41,965 nt of DNA from Acidiphilium sp. Its GTDB lineage: Bacteria > Pseudomonadota > Alphaproteobacteria > Acetobacterales > Acetobacteraceae. The DNA lies in the NCBI GenBank assembly GCA_027449105.1, contig DAIDMG010000008.1, positions 334 to 42,298 on the forward strand. The letters are read 5' to 3'. Below are positions 18,101-26,769 of this stretch, one piece after another. The position numbers and the translations under genes are program-made. How positions within the stretch are numbered: the stretch's first letter is position 1; each line of letters begins with the position of its first letter. The notes below the pieces were generated by a model. The model was given only the letters and a program-made list of their open reading frames with translations. It made no database searches and was not told where the DNA came from.

Positions 18101-19086
18101 AGAAACCGCGAGACCAATCCTGCCCCACTCTTGATGTCCAGCACGTTCTCGATATGAAAATTAGCGCGGTCACCTTGGTATGTGGCAACCAGGTGCATGG
18201 CACTGCTGCCCGTTATGCGTTGGCCAATTAGTGCTGAAGCCGGCGCCAGGTTAGGTATATCGACGGTGAGATCACTGCCGACAAGCCTGCCCGTGAAACT
18301 GGTTGTTCCTTTCGCGATGACCTCCATGGGTCCAATTCCAGCAGCAAGATCAAGCCGTACGTCCGAGCTTGGCCCTGCCAAGTGTATCTTGACATTGATT
18401 GGTCCTGAAATTCCCCCTGGAAGCACGAATTTCGCCAAGCGACTGATAGGCCCTTGGCCGGTGTCATGCACTACCAATTTCCAGTTGACCCGATGACCAC
18501 GTAATACACCAGAGACGTGGTAATCTCCATCGCCATCTAGAGAACGCGCTGTCAATGCGACATTAAGCGACGTCGTTCCATGCAGTGAAAAGCGGCCTTG
18601 AATTTTAAGCGCCAACTTTTGACCGAGCACATGCCTCCCGACCTCGAACGCCTTAATCGCAAGCTCAGAAACCTGCACGTTCAGTAACGGACGCCACTCC
18701 TTTGGAAGTAAAACTCTTCGTCGCGATCGCGACCTGCTCTGTGCCGGCAAACGTTCAAGGTCGACCCGTTGGGCGGTGAGAGACTCAATTTGTAACTTGC
18801 CGATCAGCAGCGATTCCGCAGACCAACGGAGCCGCGCGCCGTCGATGGTCAAGTACACGCCCTGGCTGTCGGCGACAGTAATTTGACGAGCTGCAATGAC
18901 ATCCGGAAAATGTCCCGACAGTGCCTTCACGCGAACACGACCGCTGCTCAACGCCGCGACCTCCCGTGAAAGAAGGGAGCGGCCCATGCCGGTATTCAGC
19001 ATCACCAGCAATGCCACCACGACAACAAGCACGAAGACAAATGCTCCGAGAATGGAAACCAGGAACAATTTCAGTACGGAGCGCAT
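15127..19086 (-). CDS. tamB: TamB, translocation and assembly module inner-membrane subunit
   Basis: A very long periplasm-spanning AsmA/TamB-type protein (about 1319 residues) of the tamAB pair, implicated in assembly of some outer-membrane proteins and in bridge-like phospholipid transport between the two membranes. The N-terminus is one membrane anchor (residues about 7-31, FLVSILGAFVFVLVVVVALL). Next come repetitive beta strands with alternating hydrophobic residues, the taco-like groove. The conserved C-terminal DUF490 domain occupies roughly the last 350 residues, with RIFVRGHGILADLGGRLHFGG-like sequence and a terminal SGGENVGLSYQFDY. The start is the ATG overlapping the tamA stop (TGATG). 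It closes the two-gene operon and lies convergent to wrbA. Confidence 0.93.
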   Translation of the reverse strand: MRSVLKLFLVSILGAFVFVLVVVVALLVMLNTGMGRSLLSREVAALSSGRVRVKALSGHFPDVIAARQITVADSQGVYLTIDGARLRWSAESLLIGKLQIESLTAQRVDLERLPAQSRSRSRRRVLLPKEWRPLLNVQVSELAIKAFEVGRHVLGQKLALKIQGRFSLHGTTSLNVALTARSLDGDGDYHVSGVLRGHRVNWKLVVHDTGQGPISRLAKFVLPGGISGPINVKIHLAGPSSDVRLDLAAGIGPMEVIAKGTTSFTGRLVGSDLTVDIPNLAPASALIGQRITGSSAMHLVATYQGDRANFHIENVLDIKSGAGLVSRFLGPKSRLSADFSVMESGITIDHCELTAPDLRANLLGSIRKKINLAVAIAVPEIGAMYPAFSGRLAGMAKLTGGRNRQRLTGTLTGQVATAKGQSGPFSLAVDFQNRSGNYHGAVQGGGELLGRPVTLRSEIARTADGVTTVTLDMLSWQSLTASGAIKFLRNEPVPLGRIQIQMKKLAELDPFVRIGLSGGMSAIFVHRAKARASFGIDGKEIGLGRNVAIGDISIDGLLLSRSAKPTIRAHVRLSRATADGVVIRKMNGVADGSMARFTLQAGGEIRIAKGEESQVRIAGEVDLQSQSAKISQFGLRNEATSVELRKPAEISMMNGLLVHLTDLSISGSGSTGVISANGRIAPMLDLDVKIRQLPIALVKCVDKRVAVTGAADVVGRLTGPLAAPSGSISLQATGLGFGDGPGGKLPRGTVSMHATLDGKNIHGKIAGILGGGSLHIEGSIPMAGSRPFAMSFRLDSLPAAVAGYVNPAWRATGTVSASGDMAGTMNGVRGTVQINAHGLHFTEGKAALLPPIDVDTQDNLSGRSIRGRVTVDAGAKMHLDLRGTAKLGQTGTVNLGLTGNVDLALLNPMTEAQGLWVAGSARPDLIIRGGMTAPNLTGRMVIAGASVRDFSSGLDLANVDVRLVAAGSKINLARFGANAGHGRITGGGSIGFRGKVPIALHLQLDRASPVRNDIVSEVLSGDLNLVGTIRGGLDLTGTIAVLSADITIPEGLPASVSKLTIVRPGQKKPVSWISLPRVRLNLNVIAKNRIFVRGHGILADLGGRLHFGGTALRPIPSGELSLILGHFNLGGKTLRFTKGHIAFNGVGLMPVLDLEATHVSTDGTSSTLAVTGTPMAPKITLSSVPYLPSDEVLAHLLYNTSTQNLSPFQVASLATSLAQLAGIGGGVSPLGRIRSALGLDELSLGGGSDGIGAPTINAGRYVAPGVYVGAQQSASGQAPQVNVQINLFRGLKLNSTLSNGTGANASGGENVGLSYQFDY

Positions 19087-20945
19087 CAAAACGCCTGCCC
19101 AAGGCCAATATAAATAGCAAATGAGGCGCCGCCGGGCGGCCGGTTGACGGGCACGCCGACGTCAAGACGGATTGGTCCAATGCTGGTATAATAAAGAAAG
19201 CCTAGACCTGTCCCGACACGCAGTTTTCCGGCAAAGATAGCGCCACTAGCCGAAACTTGGCCGGCATCAAGGAAAGGCGCAATACCTAAGTGCTTACCAA
19301 GCCTTTGCCGAAATTCGATCTCAAAAGCATCGATCGAAGTGCCGCCTTCGGGAATGCCATTGCTAAACTGCGGTCCAACGGTTTGATAAGTAAACCCACG
19401 CACCGTTCCCGTACCTCCGGCGTAGAATCGTTGGTCGGGCGGCACACCGAACTGGGACGCTCCAAAAATACGCCCTAACACTGCCCGCAAGGCGAGTACT
19501 CCGCGGCCAGGGGCTTCCATATTTATATAGGTGTCGCCGATCAATTCAGTAGTAACGAACAAATCGGCCTTTTGTCCCCACTTGATAGAAGGTACAATAC
19601 GCAGCGTAAGATGGATACCATGGGTCGGGTTCAAAAGTGAATTGGTAGTGTCATAATCAAGGTTAATTGGTGCTTGGTTGATAACGTAGCGCCGATCTAT
19701 GTTTTCCTGTTCCACGCGTTCCGAAGTGAAAGACAGCCCGAAATTTGCCGTCAGATTACTAGCCAAAGGCCGCGATAGGCCGACATCGGCGAGAACACCA
19801 GTGCGGTTGTAGGCTGGAAGATATTCCCTCAGCGCTTGAAGTTGCTCGATAAAACTCTGTCCACGCTCCCAAAAATCGGGAATCTGGTATGTCGTCGTTA
19901 CGTCGTACCCGGGCGCGAGCTTGATTTTTTTTCCGCCCGCCGAACCAAGCTGGTTCGCACCGAGGCTCAACGTCAGTCGTTGGCCCTCGCCGAAAACGTT
20001 TCTGTCCATCCATGACACATTCGATGATACGCCCAAATCACTTGAATAGGCAGCGGATACGGTAACCTGGTGTAATTTGCGTTCGCGGACCACAAACGTA
20101 ACTGGCAACTGCCCTTTCGGCGTAGGGAATTTAGCAGTTTTTAAAGAAACCGAAGAAAACAGACCAAGGGCAAGCAGATCAGACCGAGCACGGTCGAGTC
20201 CAGCGGCGCTGTACAGCTGGCCGGGACGTAAGCCAATCTGTTGGTACAAAAAGGCCACCTTCGCATACTGCAACCCATTAAATTTGATGGCGCCGATGTT
20301 GACGCGTGGCCCAAGAACCACTGAATAACGTAACGACAGTGTATGGTTGGCGGGATCCGCGTACCCGACTGGCTCAGCAACCTTGGCGAAAGCAAAACCT
20401 CGGTTACGCAACGCGTCCTGCAAATTTATTGCAGCATCCAAGATTGGCGTCGCTTTCGCAGGCTCACCGGTTGTAATGCCAAGGGCCCGGTTAGCGATAG
20501 CGCCGCGAAGCCCGGCTACGCCGATCTCGCCTATATGATAAAGGGGGCCGCGGTCGACCGTTACGACAACCGGTACTGGCGGTGCGGCCGGTGCCCTCTC
20601 GAGCGTTTGCGGCAAACTCGCATTGTCGAGGGAAAAGCCATCTATCGTAATAGTAACCGTGCCTGAATCATAACCTTCACTTTCCAGAACGGTTACAAAG
20701 TTTCGTCGGTCCGCCTCGGCACGGCCGATGAGGGCGAACGGGCCCACCGGGCTTTTGTCCCGGAGTTGTTCAAGTGTAGAACTTTGTCGGAGCAACAAGT
20801 CAAGTTTGGGATCCCCTGATGGTTTAAATATGACGTTATAGGGCTGCGGATCCGCTGCACGACCCACTTGGTTTGAGCCCGCGAGCAAAGCCAAGCCCAC
20901 GAGGAGCAACTCAAGGAAACGCACTTGTCGTGGACTCAAGGTCAC
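19086..20945 (-). CDS. tamA: TamA, BamA/Omp85-family outer-membrane protein
   Basis: A 619-residue Omp85-superfamily beta-barrel protein, the outer-membrane partner of TamB. A signal peptide occupies about residues 1-30 (FLELLLVGLALLAGSNQVGRAA). Residues about 35-240 resemble POTRA domains (segments such as LYHIGEIGVAGLRG and VNIGAIKFNGLQYAKVAFLYQQIGLRPGQLYSAAGLDRARSDLLALGLFSSV show the usual 'G-x-x-y-s-x-x-x-l-x-x-d' pattern). The barrel follows, with the strand-lid motif GGTGTVRGF at 510-518, equivalent to the family's V-R-G-Y/F, and a terminal Phe, as needed for BAM-dependent insertion. Starts at a GTG with no strong ribosome site. A short palindrome (GGTCAGACCTGACC, 20982-20995) lies just upstream. 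Confidence 0.95.
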   Translation of the reverse strand: MTLSPRQVRFLELLLVGLALLAGSNQVGRAADPQPYNVIFKPSGDPKLDLLLRQSSTLEQLRDKSPVGPFALIGRAEADRRNFVTVLESEGYDSGTVTITIDGFSLDNASLPQTLERAPAAPPVPVVVTVDRGPLYHIGEIGVAGLRGAIANRALGITTGEPAKATPILDAAINLQDALRNRGFAFAKVAEPVGYADPANHTLSLRYSVVLGPRVNIGAIKFNGLQYAKVAFLYQQIGLRPGQLYSAAGLDRARSDLLALGLFSSVSLKTAKFPTPKGQLPVTFVVRERKLHQVTVSAAYSSDLGVSSNVSWMDRNVFGEGQRLTLSLGANQLGSAGGKKIKLAPGYDVTTTYQIPDFWERGQSFIEQLQALREYLPAYNRTGVLADVGLSRPLASNLTANFGLSFTSERVEQENIDRRYVINQAPINLDYDTTNSLLNPTHGIHLTLRIVPSIKWGQKADLFVTTELIGDTYINMEAPGRGVLALRAVLGRIFGASQFGVPPDQRFYAGGTGTVRGFTYQTVGPQFSNGIPEGGTSIDAFEIEFRQRLGKHLGIAPFLDAGQVSASGAIFAGKLRVGTGLGFLYYTSIGPIRLDVGVPVNRPPGGASFAIYIGLGQAF

Positions 20946-20981
20946 GGCTGCGGCCCACCCTCTAATATCAGATAAACATCC

Positions 20982-20995
20982 GGTCAGACCTGACC
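20982..20995. promoter_or_regulatory. short palindrome between rluC-type gene and tamA
   Basis: GGTCAGACCTGACC is a nearly perfect 14-base palindrome in the 67-base gap between the pseudouridine synthase stop and the tamA start. The centre is too tight for a good RNA hairpin, so a protein-binding operator for tamA is as likely as a weak terminator. Confidence 0.25.
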
Positions 20996-21012
20996 AACCG
21001 GCTCTACGCGCC

Positions 21013-21993
21013 TTAATTCCTCAGGCGATATTCTGGCGCTGCAGCGCGTGGGACTGTAAACCCCAAAGCGGCCAAGCTGGCGCGCAGGTGTGGGGGCAGG
21101 TCGGCTTCGACGATTAGAACGCCGCCGCGTGGATGCGGCAATTCCAGGCGCCTCGCGTGTAAATGCAACTGCCTCGCAAACCCTTCCGCATGTGCCAGCG
21201 CGCCCGCGTACGGTGAATCTCCTAGGATCGGCGTGCCCATGGCAGCACAATGTGCACGCAACTGATGAGTCCGGCCAGTTAGGGGCTCCAGTTCCAGCCA
21301 CGCGAATTTTCGACCGGCGTGGTCAAGTGTCCGGTAGTTCGTAATTGCGTGTGCAGCGTCTTGATGGCCCTTCGGCACGGGCTTGGTGCGTGCGCCGGAC
21401 GATCCGCCAATACGGACAAGATCGAGATCAATCTGTCCCTCTAGCGGCACCGGAAGCCCAACAACAAGCGCCCAATAAATCTTGAGGGTGTCACGCCCGC
21501 GAAATGCCTTTGCCAACGCGGCTGCAGCGAACGCGCTACGAGCCAAAACAAGAGCTCCTGAGGTGCCACGGTCGAGCCGATGCACAAGGCGCGGCCGCTC
21601 CCTAGCTTCAAATTTTAAAGCATCAAGCATTCCATCCAAATGCAACGCGATGCCCTTACCACCTTGGGTCGCGAGCCCAGCGGGCTTGTCTAGGACAATC
21701 ACGTCGTCGTCCTGGTAAAGAATCCGTGCGACAAGATCACGCATCGCGCCCGCTTCGGGCATTGTCTTGTGCCGCGGCTTTGCATCGATCTCGTGTATCG
21801 GTGGTATCCGGACCGATTGCCCCGCAAGAACCCGCGTCGACGAAATGACACGCCGACCGTCAATCCGGACTTGGCCGGTACGGCAGAGTCTTTCGATAAT
21901 TCCCTGTGTCAGGCCAGGCCGATGCCGGCGCAAGAGGCGGTCAAGGCGCAACCCCTCCTCGTCAGCTGACACGTCATGCATTTGGACGTTCAC
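21013..21993 (-). CDS. RluC/RluD-family pseudouridine synthase
   Basis: Converts uridines to pseudouridine in 23S rRNA (RluC/RluD type; the exact target cannot be read from sequence). An N-terminal S4-like RNA-binding domain (LRLDRLLRRHRPGLTQGIIERLCRTGQVRIDGRR, about residues 10-45) is followed by the catalytic domain with the invariant HRLDRGTSGALVLA motif, in which Asp is the nucleophile, and LEPLTGRTHQLRAHCAAMGTPILGD, the second family block. About 326 residues, normal for the family. The start is taken as the GTG at 21993 that overlaps the rarA stop (GTGA); a TTG further up would lengthen it by nine residues. Co-translated after rarA. Confidence 0.92.
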   Translation of the reverse strand: MNVQMHDVSADEEGLRLDRLLRRHRPGLTQGIIERLCRTGQVRIDGRRVISSTRVLAGQSVRIPPIHEIDAKPRHKTMPEAGAMRDLVARILYQDDDVIVLDKPAGLATQGGKGIALHLDGMLDALKFEARERPRLVHRLDRGTSGALVLARSAFAAAALAKAFRGRDTLKIYWALVVGLPVPLEGQIDLDLVRIGGSSGARTKPVPKGHQDAAHAITNYRTLDHAGRKFAWLELEPLTGRTHQLRAHCAAMGTPILGDSPYAGALAHAEGFARQLHLHARRLELPHPRGGVLIVEADLPPHLRASLAALGFTVPRAAAPEYRLRN

Positions 21994-23330
21994 GACCGCG
22001 CACTCCGCAATTTTTGCCAATGTTCAAGTCGGCGGCACAGTTCGGCTTCAAATCCTGTAGCTTTTGGTTCATAAAACGCAGCGCGCGGCATGGCATCAGG
22101 AAAATAATTCTGCCCCGAAAACGAATCCGCATGATCGTGATCGTACTCGTATCCAGCACCGTAACCGAGTTTTTTCATCAACTGTGTGGGCGCATTAAGG
22201 ATCTGTAACGGCGGCCCCAAACTGCCGAAATCCCGAGCGGCCAACCTCGCCGCGTCGAACGCTCGGTACGCAGCGTTCGATTTCGGCGCAGTCGCGAGAT
22301 AGATCACTGCTTGCGCGATAGCTAGGTCACCCTCAGGACTCCCAAGCCGTTCATATGCTTGCCATGAAGCAAGTGCGATGGACAGAGCTTGGGGGTCTGC
22401 AAGACCGATATCCTCAACCGCGAACCGCGTCAGTCGGCGGACAATATAACGAACGTCTTCACCGCCAGCGAACATCCGTGCCAGCCAGTATAGCGCAGCG
22501 TCAACGTCCGATCCGCGCATCGATTTGTGTAGTGCTGATATAAGGTTGTAGTGCTCCTCGCGGTTCCGGTCGTAGAGTGCGGAACGCCGCGCGACGAGTC
22601 TCGCTAAATCATCCGGGCACAATTCCGCGGCCGAGGCAAGGGCGAAAACCTGCTCGGCCATATTGAGCAAAGCGCGACCATCACCATCTGCCATGGCACG
22701 CATTGCCGCACGTGCCGTTAGCGTCAGCGCCAGCGCCTTTCCCACAACTGCTTCCGCATGTTGGAGCAGGTGTTCGAGAGCTGCATCGTCAAGCCGCCGC
22801 AACAGTAGAACCTGGCAACGCGACAATAATGCACCATTAAGCTCAAATGACGGGTTTTCCGTCGTGGCGCCGATCAGCACGATCGTGCCATTCTCGATGA
22901 CGGGCAAAAACCCGTCTTGCTGAGCCCGATTAAAGCGGTGGATTTCATCGATAAACAACAAGGTGCGCACACCGGCCCGATGCCGCCGGGCAGCTTCCTC
23001 AAAAACACGCTTAAGATCGGCAACGCCCGAGAACACCGCCGAAATCTGGGTAAAGACAAATCCTATTCTTTTTGCGATAAGGCGAGCAATCGTCGTCTTC
23101 CCTACTCCCGGTGGCCCCCAAAGAATGAGGGAAGCAAGGCTCTTGTGATCGAGCATATGTGTGATCGTGCCATCTGGGCCTAGCAAATGTTCCTGACCGA
23201 CTACGGAGGCAAGGCTGTCCGGTCGCAACCGTTCCGCCAACGGAGCCGCACGTTCATCTCCTGCTCCATGCTTGTCCTCCTCTGGAGCACCTTGCCGGAA
23301 GAGATCGTCAGACGTGAAAATCGAACTCAT
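21990..23330 (-). CDS. rarA: replication-associated recombination protein RarA (MgsA)
   Basis: A clamp-loader-like AAA+ ATPase that acts at stalled replication forks. Seen directly: N-terminal LAERLRPDSLASVVGQEHLL, Walker A GPPGVGKTTIA (about residues 72-82), Walker B LLFIDEIHRFNRAQQDGFLP, the sensor region TTENPSFELNGALLSRC, and the C-terminal MgsA domain with FEPKATGFEAEL-type closing sequence (here YEPKATGFE). Length about 446, as expected. A TTG precedes the ATG at 23330 by one codon; the ATG is preferred. The gene ends in a GTGA overlap with the pseudouridine synthase. mtnA lies upstream on the same strand with a 61-base gap, so a shared transcript is possible. Confidence 0.95.
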   Translation of the reverse strand: MSSIFTSDDLFRQGAPEEDKHGAGDERAAPLAERLRPDSLASVVGQEHLLGPDGTITHMLDHKSLASLILWGPPGVGKTTIARLIAKRIGFVFTQISAVFSGVADLKRVFEEAARRHRAGVRTLLFIDEIHRFNRAQQDGFLPVIENGTIVLIGATTENPSFELNGALLSRCQVLLLRRLDDAALEHLLQHAEAVVGKALALTLTARAAMRAMADGDGRALLNMAEQVFALASAAELCPDDLARLVARRSALYDRNREEHYNLISALHKSMRGSDVDAALYWLARMFAGGEDVRYIVRRLTRFAVEDIGLADPQALSIALASWQAYERLGSPEGDLAIAQAVIYLATAPKSNAAYRAFDAARLAARDFGSLGPPLQILNAPTQLMKKLGYGAGYEYDHDHADSFSGQNYFPDAMPRAAFYEPKATGFEAELCRRLEHWQKLRSARS

Positions 23331-23391
23331 CAAGCCTTACATATCACAAAGCACGACCGCCCCAAACTGCCAGTCAGCACCCCGACCGCGT

Positions 23392-24489
23392 TTAGCAAAC
23401 CTCGTCTGCCTGCGGGAACATGGACCTAAGAGACACCTCCTTTGCCATGCAAATCCCACGTTCAGTAACGAGACCGGAAACCAATCTCGCAGGTGTGACA
23501 TCGAAAGCAGGGTTGATCGCGGCACTTTCCGGGGGTGTGAGTCGAACGGTAGCGATACCGCCGTCCTTAGCCTGACCAGTGATCGTACTGACTTCGCCCG
23601 GGTCACGTTCTTCAATCGGGACCTCGACAATGCCATCAGCAATGCGCCAATCGATCGTCGAAGAGGGCAGCGCCACGTAGAACGGCACGCCATTATCACG
23701 CGCCGCCAATGCTTTAAGGTAGGTACCGATCTTGTTTGCCACATCCCCAGTCCTCGTCACTCGATCTGCTCCAACGATCACAAGATCAATCAGACCGCGC
23801 TGCATTAGGTGCCCACCTGCATTATCGACAATGACCGTGTGGGCAACACCATGTTTACCAAGTTCCCATGCTGTCAGCGCCGCGCCCTGATTGCGCGGCC
23901 GCGTTTCGTCGACGAACACGTGAACGTCAATGCCTTGATCATGAGCCATATATATGGGTGCCAGCGCAGTGCCCCAGTCAACAGTCGCGATCCAGCCCGC
24001 GTTGCAATGCGTGAGAACATTCACGCGTCCCTGCATTTTGGCTCGCCCAAGAATTAACGGCAAACCATGTGTACCGATTGCGCGGTTGGCAGCAACATCT
24101 TCTTCGCAAATCGCAGCTGCCTCCGCGTAGGCAACGTCCATGCGCTCGTCTGGCGGATGGTCACGTAAAATACGTAACATTCGTTCCAGAGCCCAGCGGA
24201 GATTAATTGCGGTTGGCCGTGTTGCGCCTAGCTGGTGGATAGTAGCGTCGAGAGCTTCATCCGATGAATCCGCCCGCATCGCCAGCGCGACCCCGTATGC
24301 TGCCGTCGCACCGATCAACGGCGCTCCACGCACATACATCGACCGTATAGCAAAGGCCACTTCATCGACCGTGGTCAAACGCGGTACCTCAATCGACCAA
24401 GGTAATCGAGTTTGGTCAATAATGCGGACTGTCCAACCGTCGGATTCATCGATCCATATGGAGCGAAATCTTTTACCATCTATCTTCAT
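23392..24489 (-). CDS. mtnA: S-methyl-5-thioribose-1-phosphate isomerase
   Basis: Isomerises 5-methylthioribose-1-phosphate to 5-methylthioribulose-1-phosphate in methionine salvage from methylthioadenosine. The 365-residue length is typical. Seen directly: the N-terminal sugar-phosphate-binding segment with RGAPLIGATAAYG, VRLPPTAINLRWAL-like sequence (here RPTAINLRWALERM), the catalytic Cys motif THCNAGW (C162), DETRPRNQGAALTAWEL, and GADRVTRTGDVANKIGT carrying the catalytic Asp. The C-terminal NPAFDVTP-type segment is also present. Starts at ATG 24489. No other salvage genes are nearby, so in this organism the enzyme may work in a partial pathway. A gap of 53 bases separates it from the UPF0262 gene upstream. 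Confidence 0.96.
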   Translation of the reverse strand: MKIDGKRFRSIWIDESDGWTVRIIDQTRLPWSIEVPRLTTVDEVAFAIRSMYVRGAPLIGATAAYGVALAMRADSSDEALDATIHQLGATRPTAINLRWALERMLRILRDHPPDERMDVAYAEAAAICEEDVAANRAIGTHGLPLILGRAKMQGRVNVLTHCNAGWIATVDWGTALAPIYMAHDQGIDVHVFVDETRPRNQGAALTAWELGKHGVAHTVIVDNAGGHLMQRGLIDLVIVGADRVTRTGDVANKIGTYLKALAARDNGVPFYVALPSSTIDWRIADGIVEVPIEERDPGEVSTITGQAKDGGIATVRLTPPESAAINPAFDVTPARLVSGLVTERGICMAKEVSLRSMFPQADEVC

Positions 24490-24542
24490 GAGTACCCTTA
24501 CTACCGTCCGATGAAGTCAAACAATGTTCTGTGGGCGTCACC

Positions 24543-25019
24543 TTAAGGCCGTCGATACAGGGCCGTGATCAATGTAAATAATCGTCTGGCCGTTTCGAAA
24601 TCTAGAACAATCTTGCCAGAAAGCCGAGCCATAACCAGTTGAGCACCCTCGTTGTGCAGTGCCCGACGTCCCATGTCGATCGCTTGGATGCGAGCTTCAC
24701 GCCCTTCGGCGACCGCAGCAGAATAGGAGTCGAGTAGCATCTGGTAGTCACGGACCACCGTCCGGAACGGCCCGAGAGCCATCCCGATCGTTTGCAGAGC
24801 CTCATCCTTTTCGCTGCGGATATCAAATACCAAACGCCCGTCCTGGACGGAAATATGCAGTACTATGAGGCGATCGGGATCAGAGGCAAGCGCGAACTGG
24901 CTTTCGGCCTCCAGGTCGGTCATAGCCTGATTCCGGTCCGCTTCTTGCGTCGGCGACAATGCGCTGTGTCTGTCGTCATCAAGAACAATTTTGACGAGGC
25001 GTCCCGCGATTTGAGCCAC
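24543..25019 (-). CDS. UPF0262 family protein
   Basis: A 158-residue protein of the alphaproteobacterial UPF0262 family, of unknown function, often found near histidine-biosynthesis and Maf/infA genes. Seen directly: an N-terminal RLVKIVLDDD strand, a central LHISVQDGRLVFDIR strand pair, then GPFRTVVRDYQMLLDSY and the best family marker, AIDMGRRALHNEGAQL, followed by LDFETARRLFTLI. The start is set at the GTG at 25019 because a GGAGG ribosome site lies about ten bases before it and this gives the family's usual length; the frame is open for 32 further codons upstream without conserved content. Followed by mtnA on the same strand. Confidence 0.88.
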   Translation of the reverse strand: MAQIAGRLVKIVLDDDRHSALSPTQEADRNQAMTDLEAESQFALASDPDRLIVLHISVQDGRLVFDIRSEKDEALQTIGMALGPFRTVVRDYQMLLDSYSAAVAEGREARIQAIDMGRRALHNEGAQLVMARLSGKIVLDFETARRLFTLITALYRRP

Positions 25020-26153
25020 GTTTGTTGATCCTCCGTTTAGGTCTGCACCCACCGTGTCAAATTTCAAACTGGACGTAAGCGTTACCTTCTTTTGGTAGCA
25101 GAACAGCGTACTCAAAAAAAATCATTATGACCACGAACAGGAACCAGCAGGCGGCGCAATCGAGGTCGCCGCACCGATCCTCAAGACCGCTGTCACTACC
25201 ATCAAGTAAAATGTGCTGGAGCAAGAAGAATCAGGCGCCACATCTTAATGTCGCAGACGCCAAGCAATGTATCGCACATGATGCAATCCCCCTTACCAGA
25301 GTATCCTGCAAACGCAGACTCTTGCTCCAGAAACGACAACGCATGGCCACTCCAAGAACCAACGACGTGCACCAGCGTGGCACTTGACTCGCCGTTCGGT
25401 CATAGAGTGTAGCCGTGATCGCGTACGATGACATGCCGTCCGGCATAATTTCTCCTTGTCGCGGTCAACGAACAGTAATCCATTCCAAGGCGAAGGTGAA
25501 ATGGTAGAAATCGAATTTTCAAAATGCACTCTTGAATCTCACGGCTTTCTATATTCTCCATATTTGTTCTACTGTTTTTGATATTTTCTTAAATTTCCGA
25601 CCAGACGTCGTACCCGGATCTCTTCCGGCTCTCTCCCATCACGACCGTCCAACACGAACGAAAATATTTGTTTGAATGCAATTTTCGATGATAGTTTTTG
25701 TTGACATATCGATGTCAGGCGTTGAATAGCGATTCGTGCGTCCGTCTGTTTCATCGATTCGCTGAGTAGCTGAAGTAGTCGTCAAGTCCATCTGATCGAT
25801 CAAGCGATCGAGTGACTGGCGAGCACGTGACAGGAAAGGGCGGCCCATGGCCGTATATGTTGCAAGGTGATGCAGCCTCAAACTGGTCTATGCATTTTCG
25901 ATACGAAAGACTGGACGCTTATGCTGTGTCATCCGTCATCGCCCAAAAACATGGAACCGATTTTTCTTTCCAACGCTTTCGCACTGCATCGTTTGAGAGG
26001 ACTCGATCGCGAAGCCACCCCTGCCACAATCGCTCGTAACAATACTTATCGAATGGTCGACCGTGACTACCAAGACGATGCTCGTCGATGGCACTACGGA
26101 CAGCGGGTCATGGACGTACGATAATGCTATACCTCAAACAAAGGAGCACTCAA
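25020..26153. other. 1.1-kb region without a recognisable gene
   Basis: Between UPF0262 and the histone-like gene there is no supported gene. Short frames on both strands overlap and have no family features. On the minus strand 25569-25881, two adjoining frames look protein-like (for example RLTSICQQKLSSKIAFKQIF and REPEEIRVRRL), which may be a decayed gene, but I cannot identify it. Confidence 0.45.
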
Positions 26154-26705
26154 GTGACTACTGAAACCGATATCCGCGCGCAGCCGCTAGCGATGCGAGC
26201 GCCAAGTAAGAAAGCACCAGCCAAGAAGGCAGCTGCAAAACCTGCCGCCGCCAAAAAACCAGCCATGAAAAAGGCAGCCACCAAACCAGCGGCAGTCAGG
26301 AAGCCCGCAACAAAGGCAAGCGTGAAGAAATCCTCCACTACAAAGACCAAGGTGACAGCAAAGGCCGCAGCAAAACCTGTGGCAAAAAAAGCGGCACCTA
26401 AGGCGAGCCTGAAACCGAAAACGATGGCGAAGCCTAAGGCAGCCGTTAAAGCACCGGCGAAGAAATCAACTGTAAAAGCTATCTCAAAGCCAGCTGCAAA
26501 AAAAGCAGCTACGAAACCTGTAGCGAAAAAAGCAGCTACGAAACCTGCAGCGAAAAAAGCCGTCTCTAAACCTGCAGCAAAAAAAGCTGCTACGAAGCCT
26601 GCAGCGAAAAAGCCCCCGATTAAAGCCGCCATAAAAAAGGCCGCCTCCCGCCGCGCTGCCAAGATGGACACTTCGGCATCTCCATTGATGTCTACTGAGA
26701 CATAA
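26154..26705 (+). CDS. Lys/Ala/Pro-rich histone-H1-like protein
   Basis: About 183 residues made almost wholly of Lys, Ala, Pro, Thr and Val in repeats of the type AAKKAATKPAAKK. It resembles bacterial histone-H1-like proteins and the C-terminal domains of AlgP and Hc1, which bind DNA non-specifically and compact the nucleoid. The first 15 residues and the last 20 (AKMDTSASPLMSTET) are not repetitive. The start is the GTG at 26154, chosen because a perfect AAAGGAG ribosome site stands 7 bases before it and the frame upstream is not protein-like. An intrinsic terminator follows the stop. The reading frame survives many near-identical repeats, so it is likely selected. A long antisense frame (Ala/Phe-rich) is a compositional shadow. 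Confidence 0.85.
   Translation: MTTETDIRAQPLAMRAPSKKAPAKKAAAKPAAAKKPAMKKAATKPAAVRKPATKASVKKSSTTKTKVTAKAAAKPVAKKAAPKASLKPKTMAKPKAAVKAPAKKSTVKAISKPAAKKAATKPVAKKAATKPAAKKAVSKPAAKKAATKPAAKKPPIKAAIKKAASRRAAKMDTSASPLMSTET
26485..26615 (+). repeat. tandem repeats coding AKPAAKKAA units
   Basis: Within the histone-like gene, units of about 36 bases containing 'gctacgaaacctgcagcgaa' recur four or more times with a few changes (CCTGTAGCG, CCTGCAGCG, CCTGCAGCA). Such repeats are prone to slippage, and repeat number probably varies between strains. Confidence 0.7.
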
Positions 26706-26732
26706 CCTAGTCAGCCGTTCACAAGCGATAAC

Positions 26733-26769
26733 CCGGCGGCACTTCAACGTGCCGCCGGTATTGTTTTTT
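26733..26769 (+). terminator. intrinsic terminator after the histone-like gene
   Basis: A 10-bp G+C-rich stem, CCGGCGGCAC (26733-26742) and GTGCCGCCGG (26749-26758), with a 6-base loop TTCAAC, followed by TATTGTTTTTT. This is a textbook rho-independent terminator, 28 bases after the stop codon. Confidence 0.9.

Noticed and set aside
26150-26671. Long antisense frame (about 173 codons, Ala/Phe-rich) opposite the histone-like gene
   Set aside because: It is the mirror of the Lys/Ala repeat codons (AAG/GCA become CTT/TGC), with no ribosome site; the plus-strand gene has all the signals.
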